64,000 nt of DNA, taken from NCBI RefSeq assembly GCF_047495875.1, contig NC_092497.1:73951463-74015462 (forward strand). Direction: 5' to 3'. The translations under genes and the position numbers were made by a program. Positions 21,927 to 33,930 of the stretch are shown here, one piece after another (position 1 is the stretch's first letter; every line of letters begins with the position of its first letter). Origin of the DNA: Pithys albifrons albifrons. Lineage: Eukaryota > Chordata > Aves > Passeriformes > Thamnophilidae. The notes under the pieces were generated by a model that was not told where the DNA came from, ran no database searches, and saw only the letters and a list, made by a program, of their open reading frames with translations.

Positions 21927-24900
21927 CTTCACCATGTACTGGAGAGTTGTGAGAAATAGAAAAATTCACTTTAAAGGAAAAGAAGAAAAAAAAGGTTAGT
22001 TTGTTTTATTTTGGGGGTTTTTGTTCATTTTTCTTGTTGTTGTTTTTGGGGTTTTTTTTTCATTGTAGGTTGCTGCACTCAGGAACAGAAGTTTTAAGAA
22101 TCCATCAAATGCTCTGAGAAGCTCGATACCTTATGAATGTTTGTAAAAGCACAGGTAGACATTTTTGGGTTTTACTTGTATAAATAATTCTAGAATGTAG
22201 ATACGCATTACCAGCAGAGCTCAAACATCCAGCCATCTCATAAAAACAATTGTTATATATACTTGTTATGTAGCTTGTCCTTACACACTTGAAAGAATGT
22301 GAGATGACAACACTACTACACTTAGAAGAGAGAATATATTCTTTGGAATTCAAAGATTTGCCAATTCCTAACAAAAAATAGGTTTTTACAGACTTGAGCA
22401 TGAGGTAGAGCTTAGATGTTGTTTTAAACAACATAGTAAACAACCTGCACTACCAATTCTTTCCCTTTTTCCTGACCTACAGCTAGTCAAGATTCCTCCT
22501 TGACAGCTCACTTATTGAGAAGCAGTTTCCTCTTTTATATTTACCTAAAATATCAGTGAAAGGCACAATAACTTCTTCCTAAAAATATTTAGCTATGAAA
22601 TGTTACTTAGTCCTTGCTATGCCAAACTGAGTGAATTTCTCTGAAATATTGCTATTCACTCATTTCGGTATTCAGGCAGTCAGTCAACTAATTGTACAAA
22701 AGGACATAAATAAGAAATAGCAGGAACAGTTCAATGCAAAAGTGGCTGTCATATGATGTCATGAATAATCTTTAAGTGAAAAATGGTTGTTAATACAATG
22801 GTGAAAACCACTATATTAAAGATAGAGAGCTTATAATATGCTGGACTACTGCAGCTCCAAATCTCTAAGAACTGAAGAACGGTAATCCTGATCAAGGGAG
22901 AAAGCAGTATAAGTGAGGATGAGGATTTTCCATGTCCCATTTAACTAGTAAAGTGACAAGTAGTTCACTTATGAAAAGTTTTAAACATATTTCTCCTCCA
23001 AGGCTTAAAGATAAAATCTTTAGATATATGAAAAATTGGGAAAATATAACCAAATAACTTGGAAACCCCACATAAAATTTATTAATTTTGCTGATTTTTG
23101 GAAGATCTTGTACTTTAAGAAGTCTGTAGTTATAGTATTCAACATTTAATATGTCTATTTCTTGTACAGACTTTAAGTCCTGATATTTTGCTATCTTTAC
23201 AGAGACATCTGAGGATAACTAATTGATACCAATTTCCTTTAATTTGTGTTTGAGAACTGTGGTATGAAGAAGACAAAAATTCTTAGCAAGAAAATGCAAT
23301 GATCAAGCAATGAGTGCTGTATTTTAAGAAACAACAATACCTGAAACTTAGAAGAAATTATAAGAGAACATACATACATAAGGTATGTATCTCTGCTTTT
23401 ATTATACATGAATATGAAAGTACAGGTGACTTGCAAGGTGTGACTTCCAAAATCAAATTGCCAACATGGATTAACAAAAGATATTGCAGAATACAATATG
23501 GACAAGGAGTAGGTCACCTGCACTAGTCTCATAATCTCACAAATGGTGACAAAAAGTGGGCTGGTGTGGATGAAGACAAAATCTATATTCTGTGTTACTG
23601 CAGAAACAGAAAAAAATATAAAATACTGTGAATAAATCTGCTGTGTTTTAAAAGTACTTATCAGGAGGTTAGGATTTATGGTTCTAATTTTCTTCTTCCA
23701 CAACACAAAGACCCAGTTCCTTACCAACTGAAACAGAGATTGGGCCCTTTCATATCTTATACTTTGTTTGACAAGAAAGAACTTTGAATTTTAAACTTCT
23801 CATATTGTTCTGATTTTATGGCTTGTTTTGGTTTGTTTTGGTTTCTTTTCCAGACAGAGGCCTAATACAGAGTTCTGTCCTGAACCAAAAGAGTAATGAA
23901 ACTTAAGATCATCTTTTCCCTTAAACTAGATAATAAGAACACTTTGAAAGGATAATGCAAATTTTCTGAATTATTGCTGTATTTATTTTCTTGGAAAGAA
24001 TATCTCAAACAGTAATTTGCCTTCCATATCACAGGAATGAATTTTTTCCTTGATAAAACATAACACATGTCCTAAGTTTTCATATGTTATGTCAACTTAA
24101 TAGGAAAACAGAAACATTTTAATAGCTCTTTATTTCAAAATACCGGTGTGTTAGGCATCTTTTCTTGTACTATTTCTACAGAAAAAAAATAAAAACAAAA
24201 CCCAGCAAACTAGGACCTACTTCAGAGTTTGAGCCATGCTCCTCTTTATTCTTCCTTTTTGGTTTTCTTATGCTTTTAGCAGGGGAAATGCTCAATATTG
24301 CTTTTGCAAAGGTTGTCTGAATTATAGTTTCTTCAATTCCACAGTCATCTTACCAAAGCATAGGGACCCAGTGCAATTCTCATTAGAGAAGATTTCAGTT
24401 GACTTCACTAAGCACTGGATGGGGCCGTTTTCCAGGTGAAAGCAAGCATGTCTTGCCAAGATGTGCAGCAGCTATTGCTTTTGGCCACAATAGATACTCC
24501 CTCAACCTCACTGTGTCCTCCAAACAATTAGTGTTCCTACCAGTATGCCTTGTTGGACAAACTGTGTTAACATTCAAAACTTCAATTAACTGTTTTCAAA
24601 ATAAAATTAAAATATTATTTTGAAAGAACTGTTTTCCTGTGAATTTCCTTTCTACCTTGCATCCTCCTGCCTCACCTTTCTCAAAAAAAAAAAAAAAAAA
24701 AGAAAAAAAAAGAAAAGAAGTAAGTATTTTGTATAAATATTAGAGGGACTGACACTAGATTTTTTGATTTTTTTATTTTTTTAGGTAAAATGAAAAAGAG
24801 AACACTGCAGCAAAAAAAGGCAAAATGGTTTCAGAGCTTGCTTAGCACAGACAGGTTTTTTCACTCTTCTTAGATAGCAGGCATATTGCTGCAGGAACGC

Positions 24901-27900
24901 TCATTAAAGCTATTTTACTCCTGTTATTTTTATGCTTCCTGGTCAGAAATTGTGATATGCTACACCACGTGAAAGTAACCATCACAGCAAGACCTTGTTG
25001 CACCAAATCAAATTACTCACAAATCTGGCTGTTCTCTGTGGTTTCTTGTAAAGTAAAATATTGGACATACTGCTAGATAGTGCATTCCATTGTTAATTTC
25101 TGCATTCTTCATCTCCATGAAGATAAAGATTGCACACTTGCCAAGATGTGGAGATTGAAGGTCATGTACCATTTTGCAATGAGAGGATTACAACTGTAGG
25201 CTATAATCAGTGGTAGGTTGTGAAGACTGTAAAGCAACAATCATTTCATATGTACCATTGATATTATGTAGGTGCTTAAAAAAACAGCTAGCCTTCAAAA
25301 AAGGCTGGGATTTTGTATTACACATCAACCCTTGATAAGGCATAGACAAACAAAATATCATGTTAGTTAATAATAATGCTTTAGCTTTCTTTTCTAAAAC
25401 CTGTTTTCTGATAGTGTACACATTATCCGTTGGATTATAACACATACTTAAGTTATACTTCCAAGGCTAAAGGCTTTGATAGTACTAATATGTCATTGCT
25501 TTTTCTTTAAATAACAGGGAGTCAAGACTTTTGCTGGAATAATTCCAATGAGCTAGCAGACTTATGCTAGCAAAGAATTTGGCCTTATTAGCCTGTTATT
25601 CCTGCCATAGCTGACAGTACAAAGTACTGTGTGTTTTGATCACATCCGGAAGTAGATGTTAGAATTCTTTTGGGTGAAGATAGGTAAGTAGTCAGAAGAC
25701 TAAAACAATGGAATAATGTCATGGCTTAAGTAAAACAAGCCATTTTATCTAACGAGATGACTCCACCTCTCTCCAGTACTTTCTTACTCCTACAAATTGG
25801 AAAAGTTTAATTTTCAAATAACATTGCTGTTAGGTAGATGGGAATATTATGTGAAAGATATATATAGTGTAAAGACAATGACTGGACTCTTTGTAGTTCC
25901 TGTTGTAAACAACTAAAAACAAATGGAAAAACCCCAGCTTTTCGAAGAACTCAATGCAGCGGGATAATATTAATGCCAAAATTGTGAATGGAAGATCCTT
26001 GTAAAAAAAAAAAAAAAGGTAACTATTTTCCCCACAATTTTAATGAATAACTATATCTAGAACTCTGATTAAAAATTGCAATTTTGCTTGGTGTCCTCAT
26101 CTACATGTTTTAGAAAGTTAAAAAACCACAGAGATACATATGTGAAGATCAATTAAGTGAAATCCTATCTCAAGAATGTGAAGATTTATTTTCTGCTTGG
26201 AAAATATTCCTGGAAAGAGTACAATCAGAAAACAAAGCTTTATTCTCATACTAGGTCTAAAACACATTATACTGACTATTAAGAAGAAGGTTAAACAAGA
26301 CAAAAGTGTACATATATTGGATGGAGATTCTGAGATTAGGAAAGGAATATAGTCTATTGAAAGAGAAGAAAAGACGGAGAAAAAGATGGAGAGAGAGAAA
26401 TTATAATCCTGATCCAAATCAAATTTATGTGATTTTTGTGTGTGTGTGTTGATATCTTTTACATAATCTGCTTTTTGTGGTATTATTCTGTCTCTCTACT
26501 TGATTTCCAGTTGGCATTCTGAAATAGAACATGATGTACCCTTCCTGGAGATACATCGAAAAGGAATAAACCACGGAAAACTTGAAATCCCTTTTTAAAA
26601 ATACCCATGGGTATTTATTTTATTTTTTTACTTAGGCAAATTTTCAGTATTTTGCAGAGCCACATTCATATTGATAGCTGTTTTAGTAAAGTAATAGTCT
26701 GGGAATTCACTGAATATTATGAGCAAATAAAAATGAAGTTAATTTTTTTGAAAGATAATTAATTTTTTGTGTATTTAATAAGCTGAAGAGGCTCACAAAC
26801 ATATCAGGCAAGTAAGCTAGAACTGTTGCTGTCAAAGGTACTGTGTGGTAATTTTTTGAGAGTTAGACACCCATCTTGCAGGAATCAGAAATCTGTCAAA
26901 AGTCAATGTCTAGCAAAAACACATTTTGTACAGAAATATAGAATATAGAAAAAAATCATTTATGCTTCAAGTACATCTGCAGAGGTCCTAGATGGGTTTT
27001 AAAATATCATTATTTGAAGACGAGGAAGAATAATCTTCATTAGGAATTAACAGGTTCAGATTTGTTGATTTTTTTTTCCCCCAGGCATGATAAATAATGG
27101 GAGTAACCTGTTACATCTCTTAATAGTCTAGTTGATTAATGCTAAAAACTGTGGAGAAAATCTTCTCCTTGGACTAGTCTCAGGTCAGGGACTCCACGTT
27201 ACAAATACCATATTTTTCTTTTTTTATTTTGAGTCCTCAAAATTCCTGAATGAGGAATCTTGAGACTTTCTCTTACTTGATTCCAAAAAAATCTCACTCA
27301 CTGTACTCTTGGAGAAGTCGCTTTCCAAGCAATTTTATTTTCTTTAACTATTTATGTACATTTTAAAATTAAATTGTATATTATTTTCTAGTTAAATATA
27401 AATTTTACATATTTCAAATCTGCTTTTTCTGCTCATTACACATACTCAATATTTTAAAAATTGTACATTAGTTTAAGAAGAATGCTTCTTTAAAATTAAA
27501 TAAATCCCTACACAGGTAGAAGGTCACTTTTAGATTAGATCAAGAAAATTACCTTTATCTAATTTACATTTTTCTGCAATGATAAACTCCTGATGAAGTT
27601 TCTCTATTACAAAAACCTGAATACATTCTGTAAAATGGCAGACAATGTTTTCTCTACTTCATCACAGGCATAATTCTATCATGTGTCTATCTTCTCTGAT
27701 AAACAGAGAAGGCATTATTACTTAAAGTTCCTTCCTACAAAGACATTTTTTATTTATTTATTTAGAAACTCAGAAAAACAGTGTATTAATAATAGAAGGA
27801 AAAAATTAAAAAATCCGAAGCACTTAATATATCTTGTTTTAAAACACAATTTAAAACACATTTGCACTGAAGATTTTTATGTGACTAAGTTAGTATTTCT

Positions 27901-28872
27901 ACAGCACAGAAATGAACCTGAGATCTGCATTTTACTTTGGTCCACTAAGCAGGAATTGAGGACTGCTTTTACATTTAAAGAGAAACTGCAGTACAAAAAA
28001 GCAAGGGACAGTCTCAGACCTCTGTGTTGACAAAGATGAATCCTGTCTGCAGAAAAATGGCTGCTCTGAGATAAGTAAGAGGTGAGAAGATCCCAATGTG
28101 AAGAAGAGAGAAATAAAGAAAAGGTCTATGAAGATAAGTAGGTCTGAAAGTTTTAAAAGGGCAAGAAACAGTCTGACAGGCTAGTGAAATTCCTGCTTTG
28201 GAATTTCTAAGAAAATTAGTAATTGCAGTAAGCTTTCTACCAACCTGCAAGAGTACATTTGAGTGATAACAGTGTCTGTGTCAAGGAAAAGGGAGATATT
28301 GCTCATGGCAACCAATGTTACAAAAACAGGATGCAGAGTTGCAGATCTCATGTAACACAAACTCTTATTTCTTTTCATTCTTTCCAAAATGTATCATTCA
28401 AAGATAGTTACACTTACTGTTTCCTGTTTTAGAAACGTGTGGCAACAAAATGTGGAAACAAATATATAACATAAAAATTTAGTGAACACGAATTCTGAAA
28501 CATTGAGGTCTGGGTTTTCATCACTTAAATGCAAGTCCATGTCTGAGGTGACTAAGTTCTAAGAATATCATCCCTATACAATTTATCTACTAAGATAAGG
28601 ATATGAATGGACACTTCAGTCTATTAAATACCTAACTGAAGTTACCATTAGCATTTTTTCAGTTTTCTGATTACTGGGAGATTGCACACCCGTTCCAGCC
28701 ATTTCAACTAAGCAGAATTAATCCAGGCCATGTTTTTTACCTATCAAAATAAAAGAGATAAACAGATCTTAGCAATGCAATTGAATACACTTCATCTCAG
28801 TTTCTTCACAGGGCTTGTGTTTCCCTCAGCCTTTTCTAAGATCTTTCTGTAGATCATGGAATAGAACCAAAG
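21927..28872. other. Intergenic, long AT-rich stretch
   Basis: About 7 kb with no recognised gene, RNA or dispersed repeat. Low-complexity patches include T/G-rich 22000-22062 and 23820-23850, an A-run at 24684-24718, an A-run at about 26003-26017, and a short (TG)n at about 26439-26449. Open frames here are up to 162 codons (23239-23727, minus) but are AT-rich, hydrophobic and domain-free. Confidence 0.6.
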
Positions 28873-29240
28873 TATCATAGAATTGATTGGGTTGGAAAAG
28901 ACCTCCAAAATCATCAAGTCCAACCCTTGGTCCAACTCCAGTCTGTTTTCTAGATCATGGCACTCAGTGCCACATCCAATCTCAGTTTAAAAATCTCCAG
29001 GGATGGCGAATCCACCACCTCTCTGGGCAGCCCATTCCAATGCCTGATTATTCTCTCTGGAAAGAATTTTTTTCTGATCTCCAACTTAAATTTCCCCTGG
29101 CAGAGCTTGAGCCCGTGCCCCCTTGTCCTATTCCTGAGTGCCTGGGAGAAGAGACCAACCCCCACCTGGCTAGAACTTCTCTTCAGCTAGTTATAGACAG
29201 TGATGAGGTTACCTCTAAACCTCATCTTCTCCAGGCTTCT
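28873..29240 (-). mobile_element. CR1 LINE 3' fragment, minus strand
   Basis: The plus strand reads tcatagaattgattgggttg followed by the reverse complement of the CR1 3' UTR and the last part of ORF2 (on the minus strand, [17 protein letters not shown] and the upstream [16 protein letters not shown] block). It stops at about 29240, near cttctccagg, so only about 370 bp are left. It is a short 5'-truncated copy. Confidence 0.95.
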
Positions 29241-32200
29241 TTATGGTCTTCTGTCCTTCTTAAGTACATGGCTTTTCAAATACAGACTAAATTCTCAGAC
29301 TTGCAGTCAGGTTTTTACTTTACTTCATTTAGCTTTCTGAAATGACTGATGGAAATAATTCCTGATGAAGCCCTTCATGTGGAGTATCTCTTCAAATTCA
29401 ATTACCAAAATAGTTCCTGATCTGACATTTATGTGTGGAATGATCTGAAATCTATTACCTATTTATCTAATTACTTAATTGGTAGACAGCTTTGCCCTCC
29501 AACAATTACTTTGTCAAGGACAACTTCCAATAGAAAGACAGATTATCAAAACCCAATGAATTACCCAGAAATCTTGGGGGTCAGTAACTAGAATTCTGTT
29601 ACAAGATAAAAGATAGCAGAGAGCAGAAATTCCTCATTATTAACACTAAATTCACAGACTGTTGAACTAAACATTCATAATCTCCATGTGGAATTAGATA
29701 TAATGCAGAGATATCTTCCTATTTCACAAACGCTTGTTGCCATGAACATTTTAGGGTGAATTTTGAAGGGTGAAGAAGTGAACTCTGAGATAAAAAACAT
29801 TTACATTCAATACTTATGTCCCAGTGAATTCAAAATTAGGCTCAGTCTTCTAAATGGTCATCCAAACTTAAGATAAGTTATTACAGTACATGAGTGATCT
29901 GACTTCTGGCAGCTTGAACTACCATTTCCTCAAAATTCCTATATTCTCCTCAAATGAATATTTATTTTGTGTTTTGAAGCATGACATGCCCCTATTTAGT
30001 CTGCATGCAATGCAGGTGTTTGAAAAGAATGAGCTCCTGAAGATTAAGACTTTGATAAATGAAAGCTATGAATTCTGCAATAAAAAGTATCAAACTTTCT
30101 CAAAATTTTAATTTAACTTTTAAAATATCATGGACACCCTATATTTTCCTATGCAGAGAGAATAATCCTCTGCCAGTAACAAAAGTAGAATATTTTTGTT
30201 GATTCAAACTTGGCTACTGTTGCAATATAATGTAATGTATTATTTCTTAACAGCAGTTTTCTGCAAGAGACTGAAACCAAATCATTCCTCTGACTTCAAT
30301 GAGAAGAACATCACATGCTTAGGATCCAGTTTTTACTATAAAAACTAGATTCCAGAAGGATTTACTACTAGGTAGAACTGCTTACTGTCTAATTGTTATA
30401 TTTCCTGAGATTTGTTTTCACTGGAATGTAAACTGAAGAGCTGATGGCAAAATTGCTGGTAGCATTCCTCTTAAGATATGACTAGAAAACTGCATTTACT
30501 AAGTTTTGGTAGGGTTCTAAACTTCAGAGTTAATGAAAAAGAATAGATAATACATAAAATCTCACTTCTATAATACAGTTTTCAATCATTATCATGGGGA
30601 GTAGTTTACTGTGAATCATCCACAATTTTTATGTGAATTAAGCAAAGCAGCATAATAAATAAAGGAAAGGATGCTGGTGTACTACATATTTGCCTGAAAA
30701 ATCTCAAGTTTATTAAATTCTCCATGTTAGTCCTGGAAATTGTCCTGGAAGTTACTGAAAAAACCCTTGATCATAAGATCATATTACATGTCACTGAGGT
30801 AAAGGAAATATTTTTATTTCTCTTTCCAAAATGCATCAATATTTTAAGCCTTATTGTAAGTCACAATTCGTTTCTGACTTCACTTTAAACAAAAAATCCC
30901 AAACTAATAAAAACCACAAACCCCCAAAAAACTCAAACAAAAAAGAAGATACAGCCTTGCACCTTTTCTGCATATCTTTTGCTTCTCATAAAATTATGCC
31001 TTTTGACATACAATCCTGTAGCTCAGATATGGAAGGTAATTACCTGCGTATGTTGATTTATATTTTTGTTTATTTTCCAGTTAGCTTGAAAATTTGAACT
31101 TTAGTGTTATTTTCCTGAAGCCTTTGACACACAATCTGTAATTGTTTAAGGATAAATAACCAGAATAACTTAATTAAGAAACTTTACATGTTTGTGTTTC
31201 TCACAGATTTGTGTAATCTGAGTGTTTACAAGTATACATATCTTTGTTTTAACCTCTAAGCATTTGAATTTACTGCAATGCTTAACTAGATGTACATCTA
31301 CAGTGTAAGTAGTGTGCAGTACTTTAATGCTATGTCATGCAGACATACAATGCCAATCTGAGGCCAAGTGACTGTGTCATATGTGTCTATATGTGGAATT
31401 GATGCTCTTCTAATAAATCCACCTCTGTGCCTACAGAGTAAAACTTAATGGGCATATTGTTATGACTTTGTTAAAAGTTATGTTGTCACCTGTTGCTGTA
31501 CTTTTGGAGATATGAAAAAATAAAACCAACAAACCTTCACATACTAAAGGCAACCTTCAGCCATGTAAGTTTGCACAGAAAATAGGTTACTTTTTGAGGC
31601 CTAAAAAGTGGCTGAAAAATTCTAGACCTTCAGTCTAGAATTGTTTTGTTAGTACAAAACTGACAACATGAACTCTGAGTTACCTAATAAGCAGAGACTC
31701 AATTACTGAAATTAAGAAAGTAGGTATTCATTTTTTAAAAACCCCCAACTTGTTAATTCTTTAAGGGAAAGAGACAAGGTAATTTCTTCCAAAAATAACT
31801 GCTAGCATTTTCTAATAAAATACCATTGCACCTGCTGTTTATACTATATTTTCAATAACACTAACAAGACTTCTGGATCATTTTTACTATTAGCAATTAT
31901 TACAGATCACACCATGCAGTGCAAATGTGATTCATGTTATCTGTATACACTGCTGCATGTCAAGTTTGGCCATTGAAAGGAAAATGTAATAATAGAAGTC
32001 ATGTAAGTGCTTTGTCCTTAGTGTAAAATGCAGCATATTTGAACTAGGAGCGTGGGTATCTGTCTCTGTGCAGAGTTTAACCACTCAGAACTGGTTGTAC
32101 TATTGAAGCCTGATTCCTATGTTCAGCACAGTACCTCTTGATAAAAAATAAACTGATTGACTCTCAGCCTAGTTTTCTTCTCTAACTTATCTCCCTTTCC

Positions 32201-32845
32201 ACTCTCTGTCATTCAGGTGTGAGACTTCACATAGTCTCAGGAATGTTGCTTTAAAGAGAGATAGGTCAATGCTACCTCCTGCTATTGCCAGCATTTGATC
32301 TGATGAACCATGGCTTTCTCTAGTTCAGGCTTTTTATAGTTCTAGTTTGAACATATTAAAGGATGGAGATTCCACAACTTTTAAATTGGATGTGTAATTC
32401 ATTTTCAACCAGCCAAAGAGCTGATCACCCACAACTTTCTGAGGAAAACAGTTCCAGAACTCCTTGTGTCCGAATACTGAATTTCAGCAGTACCATCTTT
32501 CTAGACTATGTAATAATGATAGATGAATAACTTCTGTTAAGCACAAAAAATCCTTCAGGAGAACTTATGACAAAAATAGAAAATTAGATATATCTGATCT
32601 GACTCTTCTCATTCACTAGCCTTGTAAAAACTCACTTACAAGGCACTCCATATATTTTGGAGCAAATTCTGATTCTTTTACTCAACAAGATGCTTATTTT
32701 TCAGTAATGTGTGCAATAAGCTCAGACTTGCTGATAAGTAAATTCAAATTTAACACAAAGTAAATTTTCTGGCCATGTGAATAAGGCTCAAAGGTAGTCT
32801 GTGGATAACATAAGCAGAATCAGCCTTCCAGCTTTGCTTCTTTCT
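29241..32845. other. Intergenic, no gene recognised
   Basis: AT-rich single-copy-looking DNA. An A/C-rich patch lies at 30885-30945. No repeat ends or RNA genes were recognised. Confidence 0.6.
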
Positions 32846-32870
32846 ACATTGTCTCAGTTTGAGACAATGT
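32846..32870. other. Perfect inverted repeat, 11-bp arms, 3-base loop
   Basis: acattgtctca, loop gtt, tgagacaatgt. The arms are exactly complementary. It sits at the left edge of a higher-GC segment that may be an old LTR beginning tgtctcagtttgag. Confidence 0.9.
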
Positions 32871-33930
32871 GGAGGTATGGAGACTGTGGATACAGAAGCC
32901 TCGTCTCTCAGACTCAATATCCCTGGTTTCTCCAATATATATATAGAGAGAGATGAAATATGCCCAGATATAAGTGAAAAGAAAAGTTTTCACCAAAAAG
33001 AATGCTGATAACAATACTGATAAAACTGGGTTATACCAACCAATGAGCAGAAACTTACCAAGCTCTGACCACCAGACCAAATCAAGATGGCGGCTGCCTC
33101 CTCCACCTGAAAAAAAACACACATGGCTACAGGAGACAAGAGACCAGGTGACCGCCCCTCCATGTGGTTGGCCTCCACCAAACTCAGAAAAGTTGGCAGA
33201 ACAGTTGGATTGTCAGCACTGGTGGGGGAACAGAGGATGACTGGGATTCAATACTGGCAGGCATTTGGGTGGCACTGAAGTGAGGCCACGAGGCTGGTAC
33301 AGGAAATCAGAGGAGGGCTGCAGACCCTACAGGTGACTGGAAGGATCCACAAGACATCCACGGAATCTAGCAAAAAGCCTTGGTTATGTTCATTGGTCAA
33401 AGTGATGATCACAGTCTAGATCTGCTGAGGTGGTGGCGGAAAGCCTGGGTGGTTGAGGGAAGCTCTGAAATTCAGAATTCTATACACTTAGGTTCAGGTG
33501 GGAATGTCTCTGGTACCTCTCCAGAGGTGGGTAGTTTTGTACTCAGTGAGGTAATACTGTGAGTCACAGGATACTCCAGGATTCTTCAACACCTTCTAAG
33601 ATGTTGCTGCTTTCTCTTCTGTCAATGCAGCTGAGTCCACTATGGCCCACTATGGTTCATCAGCAAGAGATAATACCATCAGGCTATGTCTTAATGTTCC
33701 AGGGAGTTATGGCAGCTGTCATCTGTGTCAGGAAGAAGAAGCACTACCCCACCTTGTAGGATTTGCCTCTTCCCCTATTCTGATTAACACCCAGCTTGTA
33801 ATTTGAGGTGTTGGATGTGCAGGCCTTCAGCCTCTGGCCTGGGTGACCACTCTGCACACTTTAGCAGAGCACTTGAACTACGAGCAGCAGTAGTCCAGTC
33901 TCTTACAGCACCTGGGTAGTCACTGCAGGT
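32850..33930. other. Higher-GC segment, possibly decayed LTR/ERV
   Basis: From tgtctcagtttgagacaatg onwards the base composition is less AT-rich and richer in CpG than the flanks, with LTR-like opening bases, an (AT)n then (AG)n stretch at 32936-32953, and a perfect YY1-type site. Short frames at 33380-33562 and 33559-33759 have no recognised domain. I cannot place it in a family; an old retroviral remnant is one possibility and unique DNA the other. Confidence 0.35.
33084..33094 (+). promoter_or_regulatory. YY1-type motif AAGATGGCGGC
   Basis: Exact match to the extended YY1 consensus, in a locally GC-rich stretch. YY1 sites of this form are common in retroelement promoters and in core promoters. 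There is no evidence of use here. Confidence 0.4.

Noticed and set aside
21124..21952. Open frames of 197 and 159 codons rich in Gln/Ser/Arg
   Set aside because: They lie inside a solo LTR with exact 5-bp target duplications and read its CAG-rich minisatellite.
23239..23727. 162-codon minus-strand frame as a host gene
   Set aside because: AT-rich, hydrophobic, no domain, no splice or promoter context; chance frame in AT-rich DNA.
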